NCBI GenBank assembly: GCA_902794095.1
Contig: CADBFZ010000003.1
Span: 293,336-357,335, forward strand
Length of the DNA stretch: 64,000 nucleotides
Source of the DNA: an uncultured Lachnospiraceae bacterium
GTDB lineage: Bacteria > Bacillota > Clostridia > Lachnospirales > Lachnospiraceae
Direction: 5' to 3'
In this document: positions 1 through 7,451 of the stretch, piece after piece
How the letters are laid out: the number at the start of each line of letters is the position of its first letter
How positions within the stretch are numbered: the stretch's first letter is position 1
Notes under the pieces: model-generated
Seen by the model: the letters and a program-made list of their open reading frames with translations, nothing else
Told to the model about the DNA's origin: nothing
Databases searched by the model: none
Program-made: the position numbers and the translations under genes

Positions 1-1
1 T

Positions 2-1108
2 CTTCAGCTTCTTCAGCAGGTTGCTGCAGCAGAAGGCGAAGGCAAGAATGTTCTTATCTCCCCCACCTCAATGATGATGGCATTCGGAATGCTTGAAAAC
101 GGAGCTCGCGGTGAGACCCTTTCCCAGATTGAGAATGTTTTCGGATCTATTCCCGTTTCCGACATGAATCCCATCATGTATTCAATGGCTCAGCGTTTCA
201 ACGAAGCAGAGGATGTAAACTGGAACGTAGCTAACTCCATCTGGTTCAAAGAAGACGGAAAGGTAGAGGTTGTTCCTGATTTTGCAACCGCAGTTAAGAA
301 TTACTACGGCGCAGATATCTGGATGGCACCCTTCGATCAGACCACTCTTGAAGATATCAACGGTTGGGTTAACGATCAGACCCGTGGAATGATCCCCGGA
401 ATTCTTGATGAGATCCCCGAAGATGCGCGTATGTATCTTATCAATGCCATGGCATTCGAAGGCGAGTGGATGTGTCAGTATGAGAAGTCAGACATCTATG
501 AAGGTTCTCTTTTTACAAATTATGATGGTTCAACCACCGAAGTAACAATGCTTTACAGCACCGAGAATGAATACTTTAACATTGCAGGCGGAACCGGATT
601 TATTCGTCCTTACAAAGGCGGTGAGTACTCATTCGTAGGAATTCTTCCTGAAGAGGGAACTTCCGTTGAAGAGTTCCTTGCAAAGCTTGCGGAAAACGGA
701 GAAGATTTCGCAGATGTAATCAAGAATCCCGAGTATAGCTATGATAACGTAATCGTAAGAATTCCTGAGTTTTCAAGCGAGTACTTCGTAGAGATGAGCA
801 GCATCCTTCAGGATATGGGAATGGAAGATGCATTTAACGCAGATATCGCAGATCTTAGCGGAATGGTCACTGCAGTCGATGATCCTGATTACAACGCTTA
901 CATCGGAAGAGTTCTTCACAAGACTTTCATCGATGTAAACAGAGAAGGTACAAGAGCTGCTGCGGTAACCGCAATCGAGACCCTGGATGCAGCATGTGCA
1001 ATGCCCGAAGAGCAGGTATATGTATATCTTGATCGTCCTTTCGTATACGGAATCGTAGACAATGCTACCGGACTTCCCGTATTCCTCGGAACCATAAATC
1101 AGCTTTAA
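2..1108 (+). CDS. Serpin-family protease inhibitor (5' end missing)
   Basis: The frame is open to the left edge, so the true start lies upstream. The visible part carries serpin landmarks: NVLISPTSMMMAFGML with GARGETLSQI near the N-terminus, the hinge EGTRAAAVTA before the reactive-centre loop, and the closing strand DRPFVYGIVDNATGLPVFLG. An Ala-rich hinge is typical of inhibitory serpins, which trap serine or cysteine proteases by loop insertion. The scissile bond should lie in or near LDAACAMP, but the loop is a few residues longer than in antitrypsin, so P1 cannot be fixed. Any signal peptide would lie outside the window. Bacterial serpins in gut species are usually secreted or surface-bound and block host or rival proteases; that role here is inference. 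A strong terminator follows at once. Confidence 0.9.
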   Translation, partial: LQLLQQVAAAEGEGKNVLISPTSMMMAFGMLENGARGETLSQIENVFGSIPVSDMNPIMYSMAQRFNEAEDVNWNVANSIWFKEDGKVEVVPDFATAVKNYYGADIWMAPFDQTTLEDINGWVNDQTRGMIPGILDEIPEDARMYLINAMAFEGEWMCQYEKSDIYEGSLFTNYDGSTTEVTMLYSTENEYFNIAGGTGFIRPYKGGEYSFVGILPEEGTSVEEFLAKLAENGEDFADVIKNPEYSYDNVIVRIPEFSSEYFVEMSSILQDMGMEDAFNADIADLSGMVTAVDDPDYNAYIGRVLHKTFIDVNREGTRAAAVTAIETLDAACAMPEEQVYVYLDRPFVYGIVDNATGLPVFLGTINQL

Positions 1109-1123
1109 TATGTCAGCCCGTCA

Positions 1124-1163
1124 CGGCGTCTGCGCTTCACCCCTGTGCGCAGGCGCCGTTTTT
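1124..1163 (+). terminator. Intrinsic terminator after the serpin gene
   Basis: A 12-bp GC-rich stem (1124-1135 with 1147-1158, including a G-U pair), an 11-nt loop and a run of five T. It starts 15 bases after the serpin stop codon and separates it from the HAD gene. Confidence 0.9.
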
Positions 1164-1164
1164 A

Positions 1165-1192
1165 TTGACACTTTTCTCTTCCTTGGTAAAAT
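1165..1192 (+). promoter_or_regulatory. Sigma-A promoter of the HAD gene
   Basis: TTGACA (1165-1170), a 16-nt spacer and TAAAAT (1187-1192). Transcription would begin at about 1198-1201, which coincides with the ATG at 1200, so the mRNA may be leaderless. Confidence 0.65.
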
Positions 1193-1199
1193 ATCTGTT

Positions 1200-2012
1200 A
1201 TGAGCAAAAAGATATTTTTTTCCGATATGGATGGAACTCTTCTTACGAAAGAGAAGAAGATTTCAGAGAAAACAAAACAGGCACTTGATGAATTCACGGC
1301 AGCAGGGAATCATTTCGCGATATGCACCGGACGCGGACTTGATAATGTAATACCCGTAAGCAAAGAGTTGGGCTTAAATTACAAAGGAATGTATCTTATC
1401 TGTTATAACGGTGCGGAGATTTATGACGTTGATGCAGGCAAGGATATTTTCAGGATAGGCGTTCCCCGTAAGCTTATTCCGGGAATATTTGAAACCGCCG
1501 CGGAGTTCGGAATTCATGTACATACATATACTTCCGATTCACTTGTATCTCAGGAAAACGGAGAGGAGATGCAGTTTTACAACAGAGTTATCAAAAGACC
1601 TGTTGTTGTGACTGATGATATAGTCTCTGCACTTCCCAAAGATCCCTGCAAAGTAATCGCAATCGAACTTCACGATCTTGATAAGCTCGAGCGTTTCAGG
1701 CTTGCGATAATGGAGAAGTATTCGGATACCGTAACTACCGTATATTCCAATCCCAATTATCTTGAAATATTCATGAAGGAAGCAGGAAAAGGATCAGCGG
1801 TTGTACGGCTTGCAGAGCACTTAAACATTCCGATAGAAGATACCATTGCAGCGGGCGATGAGCAGAATGATATTTCAATGATCGAAGCTGCGGGAATCGG
1901 AGTAGCAATGAAGAACGCAGTTGATGCAGCGAAGAAAGCTGCGGATGTTATCACTGAATTTGATAACGATCACGACGGACTTGAAGAGATAATAAAAGCA
2001 AATACCAAGTGA
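1200..2012 (+). CDS. Cof-type HAD-superfamily hydrolase
   Basis: A 270-residue cytosolic phosphatase of the HAD IIB (Cof) subfamily, a group that dephosphorylates sugar phosphates, nucleotides or cofactor intermediates. Motif I is FFSDMDGTLL with the nucleophile and acid Asp pair, a Lys lies in motif III (KEAGKGSAV), and motif IV is AAGDEQNDISMI. A C2 cap separates them. The substrate cannot be read from sequence. The ATG at 1200 is chosen because the HAD fold begins there (MSKKIFFSDMDG). An upstream in-frame ATG at 1110 would translate through the serpin terminator and is rejected. No ribosome binding site is visible before 1200. The gene stands alone between two terminators. Confidence 0.88.
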   Translation: MSKKIFFSDMDGTLLTKEKKISEKTKQALDEFTAAGNHFAICTGRGLDNVIPVSKELGLNYKGMYLICYNGAEIYDVDAGKDIFRIGVPRKLIPGIFETAAEFGIHVHTYTSDSLVSQENGEEMQFYNRVIKRPVVVTDDIVSALPKDPCKVIAIELHDLDKLERFRLAIMEKYSDTVTTVYSNPNYLEIFMKEAGKGSAVVRLAEHLNIPIEDTIAAGDEQNDISMIEAAGIGVAMKNAVDAAKKAADVITEFDNDHDGLEEIIKANTK

Positions 2013-2036
2013 TTTCCCGGGAGGATTTCATATATG

Positions 2037-2070
2037 AAAAAGGGTCTGTGCCAAGGCACGGGCTCTTTTT
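2037..2070 (+). terminator. Intrinsic terminator after the HAD gene
   Basis: An A-run, an 11-bp stem (2042-2052 with 2055-2065, two G-U pairs) with a very short loop, then TTTTT at 2066-2070. Confidence 0.8.
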
Positions 2071-2125
2071 CTGTGCATATATACGTTATAAAAGAAATCT
2101 ATAACTGATAATAAATTATGAATAT

Positions 2126-2180
2126 TTTACAGCCGTGTTATATCGAGTGATAATCGGTGCATAACAAATCATGATTGTTA
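2126..2180 (+). promoter_or_regulatory. Promoter and candidate operator of the metQNI operon
   Basis: TTTACA (2126-2131), a 17-nt spacer and GATAAT (2149-2154) form a good sigma-A promoter with a start near 2161. Directly at the start lies the dyad TAACAA-N7-TTGTTA (2162-2180), whose centre is the palindrome TCATGA. This is where a repressor would sit. I saw no S-box (SAM-I) or Met T-box core, so methionine control, if present, is more likely protein-based. The repressor is not identified. Confidence 0.55.
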
Positions 2181-2212
2181 CATAGAAAATGATCACACGG
2201 AGGATAAATATT

Positions 2213-3124
2213 ATGAAAAAGAATTTGATCGGAAAAATCGTCAGCTTAGCAGCAACAACTGCACTTGCAGGAAGTCTTCTTGCAGGATGTGGAAATACAG
2301 CACAGGGAGGAAACGCTCCCGCTCCTTCAGAAGAAATTTCTGAACAGTCTGTTGAAATCACCGCAGCAGACGCAGGTGAAGAAGTAGAGTTTAAGGGAAC
2401 CATCACCGTAGCAGCAAGCCAGACTCCTCATTCGGAGATTCTTGCAGAGGCTGCAAAGATCCTTAAAGAGCAGGGATGGGATCTTCAGGTAACCGTATTT
2501 GATGATTATGTACAGCCCAACAATGTAGTAGAAGCTGAGGAGTTTGATGCAAACTACTTCCAGCACATTCCTTATCTTAATTCATTCAATGAGGAGCAGG
2601 GAACTCATCTTGTAAACGCAGGCGGAATTCACTACGAGCCTTTCGGAATCTATGCAGGAACCAAGGACAGCCTTGATGATATCGCGGACGGTGACGAGAT
2701 CGCAATTCCCAATGACACCACAAACGAGGCAAGAGCACTTCTTCTCCTTCAGGACAACGGAATCATCACCCTTAAGGAAGGCGCAGGCCTTACCGCAACC
2801 GTTAACGATATCGAGACTTACAATGTACAGGTTAAGATCATCGAGCTTGCAGCAGAGAGTGTTAAGGATGCTATTCCCGATGCGGCATTCGTAATCCTTA
2901 ACGGAAACTATGCACTTGAGGCAGGACTTTCCGTAGGTCAGGATGCACTTGCTTATGAGTCAAACGATTCAACTGCAGCTCAGACGTACGTTAATGTAAT
3001 CGCTGTTAAGGAAGGTCATGAGAATGACGAAGGAATAGTTGCTCTTGTAGAAGTTCTTAAGTCAGATGCAATCACCGAGTTCATCAACAGCACCTACGAC
3101 GGGGCAGTAGTTCCTTTCAACTAA
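2213..3124 (+). CDS. metQ: MetQ, D-methionine ABC importer substrate-binding lipoprotein
   Basis: A 303-residue NlpA/MetQ lipoprotein that captures methionine outside the membrane and delivers it to MetNI. The N-terminus is a lipoprotein signal with the lipobox LLAGC (Cys26 becomes the lipidated first residue). Body motifs fit MetQ, for example FDANYFQHIPYL and IAIPNDTTNEARALLLLQ. The start at 2213 follows CGGAGG with a 9-nt gap; an upstream in-frame ATG at 2189 lacks this and would spoil the signal peptide. It is the first gene of metQ-metN-metI. Specificity for D- or L-methionine cannot be separated by eye. Confidence 0.95.
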   Translation: MKKNLIGKIVSLAATTALAGSLLAGCGNTAQGGNAPAPSEEISEQSVEITAADAGEEVEFKGTITVAASQTPHSEILAEAAKILKEQGWDLQVTVFDDYVQPNNVVEAEEFDANYFQHIPYLNSFNEEQGTHLVNAGGIHYEPFGIYAGTKDSLDDIADGDEIAIPNDTTNEARALLLLQDNGIITLKEGAGLTATVNDIETYNVQVKIIELAAESVKDAIPDAAFVILNGNYALEAGLSVGQDALAYESNDSTAAQTYVNVIAVKEGHENDEGIVALVEVLKSDAITEFINSTYDGAVVPFN

Positions 3125-3159
3125 TGAATGTAGGTAACCGATCCTTATGAGGAGATATA

Positions 3160-4194
3160 ATGAGTAACATTATTGAAATCAAAAAACTGCATAAATCATT
3201 TATCTCCGATAAAGGAGAGGTGGAGGCTCTCCGCAATGTGAGCCTCGAGATAGCCAAGAACGACATTTACGGTATCATAGGCCTTTCGGGAGCGGGTAAG
3301 TCCACTCTCGTCAGGTGTATGAACCTGCTCGAAAGACCAACTTCCGGGCAGGTGATCGTAAATGGAAAAGAACTGACAAAACTAAGCGACAAAGAACTCA
3401 GAAGCGAGCGCAGAAAGATCGGAATGATATTCCAGCATTTCAATCTGCTGATGCAAAGAAGCGTACTGGACAATGTCGCTTTTCCTTTGGAGATAGCAGG
3501 TAAGTCTAAAAAGGAAGCACGTAAGAAAGCAGCAGAGTATCTTGAAGCTGTCGGATTATCGGAGAAAGCATCCGCATATCCCGCACAGTTATCCGGTGGA
3601 CAAAAGCAGCGTGTTGCCATTGCAAGAGTCCTTGCTTCAAAACCGGAGATTCTTCTCTGCGATGAAGCAACAAGTGCACTTGATCCTCAGACCACCAAAT
3701 CCATTCTGTCTCTGTTAAAAGAGATCAATGAGAAGTATGGCATCACTATAGTTGTCATCACTCATGAGATGAGTGTGATTCAGGAAATCTGTAAACACGT
3801 TGCAGTTCTTGAACATGGTAATCTCGTTGAGAGCGGAACTACCGAGGAATTATTCAGGGCACCCAAAACACCTGAAGCTAAGAAACTCGTATTCAGCGGA
3901 AGTGAGCACATCCTTGAGATGACTTCCGAAAGAGTCGTAAGAGTAAGCTTCCATGGCGTGAGTGCATATGAACCCACACTGGGTAATATAGTCCTCGAAA
4001 CTAAAACACCCATTAACATACTATATGCCAACACAAGTACCGTTAACGGAAATGCGGAAGGCGAGATGCTTCTTCAGCTTCCCTCCGATAACGAGAAGGC
4101 AGAACATATTATCAAGTATTTTAAAGAAAAAGGTTTGAATCCGGAGGAGGTGAATGCAAGTGTTATCACAGCAGGAAATACTGATGATAATTGA
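3160..4194 (+). CDS. metN: MetN, methionine ABC importer ATPase
   Basis: The cytoplasmic ATPase subunit (344 residues) that powers methionine uptake with MetI and MetQ. Walker A is GLSGAGKST, the signature LSGGQKQRVAIARVLA, and Walker B LLCDEATSALD, followed by a switch His (VITHEMS). After residue ~265 comes a C-terminal NIL-type domain, which in MetN proteins binds methionine and mediates trans-inhibition of transport when the cytosolic pool is full. The start follows GAGGAG. The end overlaps the start of metI by about 40 bases, indicating translational coupling. Confidence 0.96.
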   Translation: MSNIIEIKKLHKSFISDKGEVEALRNVSLEIAKNDIYGIIGLSGAGKSTLVRCMNLLERPTSGQVIVNGKELTKLSDKELRSERRKIGMIFQHFNLLMQRSVLDNVAFPLEIAGKSKKEARKKAAEYLEAVGLSEKASAYPAQLSGGQKQRVAIARVLASKPEILLCDEATSALDPQTTKSILSLLKEINEKYGITIVVITHEMSVIQEICKHVAVLEHGNLVESGTTEELFRAPKTPEAKKLVFSGSEHILEMTSERVVRVSFHGVSAYEPTLGNIVLETKTPINILYANTSTVNGNAEGEMLLQLPSDNEKAEHIIKYFKEKGLNPEEVNASVITAGNTDDN

Positions 4195-4828
4195 GGGTCT
4201 CAGAGATACTCTTATCATTGTAGGCTTTTCAACTTTTTTCGGATATGTTCTCGGGCTTCCTCTCGGAATAATACTTGCTGTTACAGATAAGGATGGAATT
4301 AAACCGAATCTGATCGTATATAAGACACTCGACCTTGTGACGAATATACTCAGGAGTTTTCCTTTTATTATCCTGTTGGTAGTTCTTATACCGGTGACGA
4401 GAGCAATCGTTGGTAAGAGTTACGGAATAGGTGCAACGATTGTGCCTCTTGTTTTCGCAGCAGCTCCGTTTATCGGAAGAATGGTTGAGAGTTCGCTTAA
4501 GGAAGTTGATAAAGGGGTTATAGAAGCGGCACAGAGCCTTGGAGCAGGAAATGTAACCATAATCTTTAAGGTGCTTATTGAGGAAGCAAGAACTTCACTT
4601 CTTGTGGGAGCAACAATAGCTTTCGGAACAATCCTCGGATATTCTGCAATGGCAGGTGCTGTAGGCGGAGGCGGACTCGGAAGCATAGCCATACGATACG
4701 GCTATAACAGATTCCAGCCACAGATCCTTTGGCCCTCGGTAATAATACTTATCTTACTGGTACAGTTATTCCAGATGATAGGAATGAGGATGTCTAATAA
4801 ACTGGACAGAAGAAAAAAAGGAAGGTAA
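4154..4828 (+). CDS. metI: MetI, methionine ABC importer permease
   Basis: The inner-membrane permease of MetNIQ, about 224 residues with five predicted membrane helices. The ABC-permease loop motif EAAQSLGAGNVTIIFKVL contacts MetN, and the region GYSAMAGAVGGGGLGSIA is typical of MetI. The ATG at 4154 follows GGAGGAGG closely; an in-frame GTG at 4160 is a credible alternative start with wider spacing. The stop codon lies in the loop of the operon terminator. Confidence 0.94.
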   Translation: MQVLSQQEILMIIEGLRDTLIIVGFSTFFGYVLGLPLGIILAVTDKDGIKPNLIVYKTLDLVTNILRSFPFIILLVVLIPVTRAIVGKSYGIGATIVPLVFAAAPFIGRMVESSLKEVDKGVIEAAQSLGAGNVTIIFKVLIEEARTSLLVGATIAFGTILGYSAMAGAVGGGGLGSIAIRYGYNRFQPQILWPSVIILILLVQLFQMIGMRMSNKLDRRKKGR

Positions 4829-4843
4829 AAGCCTTCCTTTTTT
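4813..4843 (+). terminator. Terminator of the metQNI operon, overlapping the metI stop
   Basis: An A-rich arm with GGAAGG (4813-4825) pairs with CCTTCC plus T-run (4832-4843). The loop 4826-4831 contains the metI TAA, so the last codons form the left arm. Confidence 0.9.
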
Positions 4844-4886
4844 GTGCATAAAAAAAGCTGAAACACCGATGAAATCTGAAATGTAA

Positions 4887-4909
4887 TGCTATAGTTTCCA
4901 CCTATAGCA
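4887..4909 (+). promoter_or_regulatory. Candidate operator upstream of metY
   Basis: A perfect 8-bp dyad, TGCTATAG-N7-CTATAGCA, alone in the 200-base gap before metY. Sulfur genes in Firmicutes are often controlled by Rrf2-type (CymR) or LysR regulators that bind AT-rich dyads; the assignment is open. No clear promoter could be fixed nearby. Confidence 0.4.
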
Positions 4910-4982
4910 GGCTCTTGATTTTATGAATTATACAGGAGTTTGAAATAGGTGTATCTTAACATCATCAAACAAAACAACACTT

Positions 4983-4998
4983 CCTCACAGCAGTGAGG
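4983..4998 (+). other. Small hairpin in the metY leader
   Basis: CCTCAC-AGCA-GTGAGG, a 6-bp stem 22 bases before the AGGAGG ribosome binding site (5021-5026). There is no T-run, so it is not a terminator. It may influence translation or RNA stability. Confidence 0.35.
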
Positions 4999-5035
4999 AT
5001 GAAAGACGAAAGACGATTTCAGGAGGTGCACGAGT

Positions 5036-6331
5036 ATGAGCAATCACGAATTTAAATTTGAAACCAGACAGCTTCATGTAGGACAGGAGCAGGCAGATCC
5101 CGTAACCGATTCCAGAGCGGTTCCCATTTACCAGACTACCTCCTATGTATTCCACTCAGCTCAGCATGCAGCTGACAGATTCAATCTCAGAGATGCAGGT
5201 AATATCTACGGAAGACTCACCAATTCAACTCAGGGCGTTCTTGAAGAGAGAGTTGCAAGCCTTGAAGGCGGAGTCGCAGCTCTGGCACTTGCATCCGGTG
5301 CAGCAGCAGTAACTTATTCAATCCTTGCAGTCGCAGGCGCAGGCGATAATATCGTAGCACAGAACAGCATATACGGCGGCAGCTACAACCTCCTTGATAA
5401 CACGCTTCCTACCTACGGCATTGATACCAAGTTTGTTAACATCCATGATCATGCAGCAGTTGCCGCCGCTGTTGATGAGAAGACCAAGGCAATCTTCATC
5501 GAGACACTCGGAAATCCCGGATCGGACATTCCCGATATCGAGAAGATTGCAGAGATCGCACACTCACATAAGATTCCTCTTATTATAGATAATACCTTCG
5601 GAACTCCTTATCTCATCCGTCCTCTTGAGCACGGTGCAGACATCGTAGTTCACTCCGCTACCAAGTTCATCGGCGGACACGGAACCACCCTCGGTGGAAT
5701 CATCGTAGACGGCGGCAAGTTCGACTGGGCAGCTTCAGGAAAGTTCCCCAGATTCACCGAGCCCAACCCCAGCTATCACGGAGTATCATTTGTCGGAGCT
5801 GTAGGACCTGCAGCATATGTAACCTACATCAGAGCAATTCTTCTCCGTGACACCGGAGCAGCAATTTCTCCCTTCAATGCATGGGCACTTATTCAGGGAC
5901 TTGAGACTCTTTCACTCAGACTCGACCGTCATGTAGAGAACACCAAGAAGGTAGTTGAGTTCCTTGCAAATCACCCTCTTGTTACCAAAGTAAGCCATCC
6001 TTTACTTAAAGATCACCCCCAGCACGATCTTTACGAGAAGTACTTCCCTAACGGCGGCGGTTCTATTTTTACCTTCGATATCAAGGGAGGCCAGAAAGAG
6101 GCATACGCATTTATCGATGGACTTAAGATTTTCTCACTTCTTGCAAACGTTGCAGATGTAAAGAGCCTTGTAATCCATCCTTATGACACCACTCACGCAG
6201 AGATGACTCCCGAACAGCTCGCAGAAGCAGGCATCAGCCAGGCAACCATCCGTCTTTCCATCGGAACCGAGCACATCGATGATATCATCTGGGATCTTGA
6301 ACAGGGCTTTGAAGCCGTAAAGGCTCTCTAA
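5036..6331 (+). CDS. metY: O-acetylhomoserine sulfhydrylase (aminocarboxypropyltransferase)
   Basis: A 431-residue PLP enzyme of the Cys/Met metabolism family that makes homocysteine directly from O-acetylhomoserine and sulfide. The PLP lysine lies in [13 protein letters not shown], preceded by [15 protein letters not shown] and the Asp of [12 protein letters not shown] that holds the pyridine nitrogen. The full MetY length with the FAEQLSYA-like inserts absent and the long central section ([10 protein letters not shown]) separates it from cystathionine synthases of about 380 residues. A strong AGGAGG lies 9 bases before the ATG. The neighbours are methionine uptake upstream and cysK downstream, so the block covers both sulfide-assimilating sulfhydrylases. 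Confidence 0.94.
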   Translation: MSNHEFKFETRQLHVGQEQADPVTDSRAVPIYQTTSYVFHSAQHAADRFNLRDAGNIYGRLTNSTQGVLEERVASLEGGVAALALASGAAAVTYSILAVAGAGDNIVAQNSIYGGSYNLLDNTLPTYGIDTKFVNIHDHAAVAAAVDEKTKAIFIETLGNPGSDIPDIEKIAEIAHSHKIPLIIDNTFGTPYLIRPLEHGADIVVHSATKFIGGHGTTLGGIIVDGGKFDWAASGKFPRFTEPNPSYHGVSFVGAVGPAAYVTYIRAILLRDTGAAISPFNAWALIQGLETLSLRLDRHVENTKKVVEFLANHPLVTKVSHPLLKDHPQHDLYEKYFPNGGGSIFTFDIKGGQKEAYAFIDGLKIFSLLANVADVKSLVIHPYDTTHAEMTPEQLAEAGISQATIRLSIGTEHIDDIIWDLEQGFEAVKAL

Positions 6332-6351
6332 GTTTTTGGAGGAGGAAGAGT

Positions 6352-6445
6352 ATGTTTACAAGTGGTTTTCGATGTAGTACAACAATCTAAGAATAGAAAC
6401 TACGACCTCGCAAAATATATTAAGGATAATAAATGGATCGAATGA
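6352..6445 (+). other. Possible small ORF(s) between metY and cysK
   Basis: A strong AGGAGG (6340-6345) lies 6 bases before an ATG at 6352 that opens a 12-codon frame (MFTSGFRCSTTI, stop at 6388-6390). One base out of phase, a GTG at 6362 opens a 27-codon frame ending NYDLAKYIKDNKWIE at 6443-6445. Either could be a leader peptide or a small protein, or the two are halves of one ORF broken by a frameshift. I cannot choose from sequence alone. Confidence 0.3.
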
Positions 6446-6463
6446 TCCGGTAAGGAGATAACT

Positions 6464-7396
6464 ATGGCTAAGATTTATAAAAGTGCAATTGAACTGATCG
6501 GAAATACTCCCCTTTTGGAGCTTACTCATATCGAGAAAAAATATGACCTAAAGGCAAGACTTCTTGCAAAGGTTGAGTACTTTAACCCCGCAGGATCCGT
6601 TAAGGACAGAATCGCTAAGGAGATGATCGAAGCAGCAGAGGCTGACGGCAGCTTGAAGCCCGGCGCAACCATCATCGAGCCCACTTCAGGAAACACCGGT
6701 ATCGGACTTGCTGCAATCGCAGCTGCAAAGGGATATAAGATCATCATTGTTCTTCCGGAGACCATGAGTGTAGAGCGCAGAAACATCATCAAGGCATATG
6801 GTGCCGAGATTGTTCTTACCGAAGGATCCAAGGGTATGAAGGGCGCTATTGCGAAGGCTAACGAGCTTCACGAGCAGATCGAAAACAGCTTTATTCCCGC
6901 ACAGTTCGATAATCCTGCTAACCCTCGCGCTCATTACAAGACCACAGGCCCCGAGATCTGGAACGATACCGACGGAGAAGTTGATGTATTCATCGCAGGC
7001 GTAGGAACCGGCGGAACCCTCAGCGGTGTAGGTAAGTTCCTCAAGGAAAAGAAATCAGACGTTAAGATCATCGCTGTTGAGCCCGCATCTTCACCCGTTC
7101 TTTCAACAGGAACCGCAGGCGCACATAAGATCCAGGGTATCGGTGCCGGATTTGTTCCCAACACTCTTGATACCGGAATCTATGATGAGATCATTACCAT
7201 CGAAAATGAAGTTGCATTTGAAGGCGGTAAGGAAATTTCCAGAGAAGAAGGATTCCAGGTCGGTATCTCTTCAGGCGCTGCACTTAAGGCAGGCATTCAG
7301 GTTGCTCAGCGTCCCGAGTTTGCAGGAAAGACCGTAGTTGTACTTCTTCCCGACAGCGGAGACAGATATTACTCAACCGACCTTTTCACCAACTGA
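6464..7396 (+). CDS. cysK: Cysteine synthase A (O-acetylserine sulfhydrylase)
   Basis: A 310-residue PLP enzyme that forms cysteine from O-acetylserine and sulfide. The PLP lysine is in NPAGSVKDRIA, the substrate loop is PTSGNTGIGLA, the phosphate-binding Gly loop GTGTGGTLSG-like (VGTGGTLSGVG), and the terminal segment is GISSGAALKAG. Length and motifs match CysK rather than cystathionine beta-synthase, which carries extra domains. SD AAGGAG lies 7-8 bases before the ATG. It probably shares a transcript with metY, since only about 130 bases and no terminator lie between them. Confidence 0.95.
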   Translation: MAKIYKSAIELIGNTPLLELTHIEKKYDLKARLLAKVEYFNPAGSVKDRIAKEMIEAAEADGSLKPGATIIEPTSGNTGIGLAAIAAAKGYKIIIVLPETMSVERRNIIKAYGAEIVLTEGSKGMKGAIAKANELHEQIENSFIPAQFDNPANPRAHYKTTGPEIWNDTDGEVDVFIAGVGTGGTLSGVGKFLKEKKSDVKIIAVEPASSPVLSTGTAGAHKIQGIGAGFVPNTLDTGIYDEIITIENEVAFEGGKEISREEGFQVGISSGAALKAGIQVAQRPEFAGKTVVVLLPDSGDRYYSTDLFTN

Positions 7397-7410
7397 TTAA
7401 TAGAGAATCA

Positions 7411-7442
7411 AAAATGCACGCCTCATTCGGCGTGCATTTTTT
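7411..7442. terminator. Bidirectional terminator between cysK and the - strand regulator
   Basis: A 12-bp stem AAAATGCACGCC with GGCGTGCATTTT (7411-7422, 7429-7440), loop TCATTC. T-runs flank it on both strands, so it can serve cysK and the convergent gene. Confidence 0.9.
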
Positions 7443-7451
7443 GTTTGTTCT

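Noticed and set aside
1110..1199. Upstream ATG extending the HAD gene
   Set aside because: It would translate through the serpin terminator and the promoter, and adds residues unlike any Cof protein.
2071..2212. S-box (SAM-I) or Met T-box ahead of metQ
   Set aside because: None of the conserved riboswitch core or T-box sequences is present, only a promoter and a dyad.
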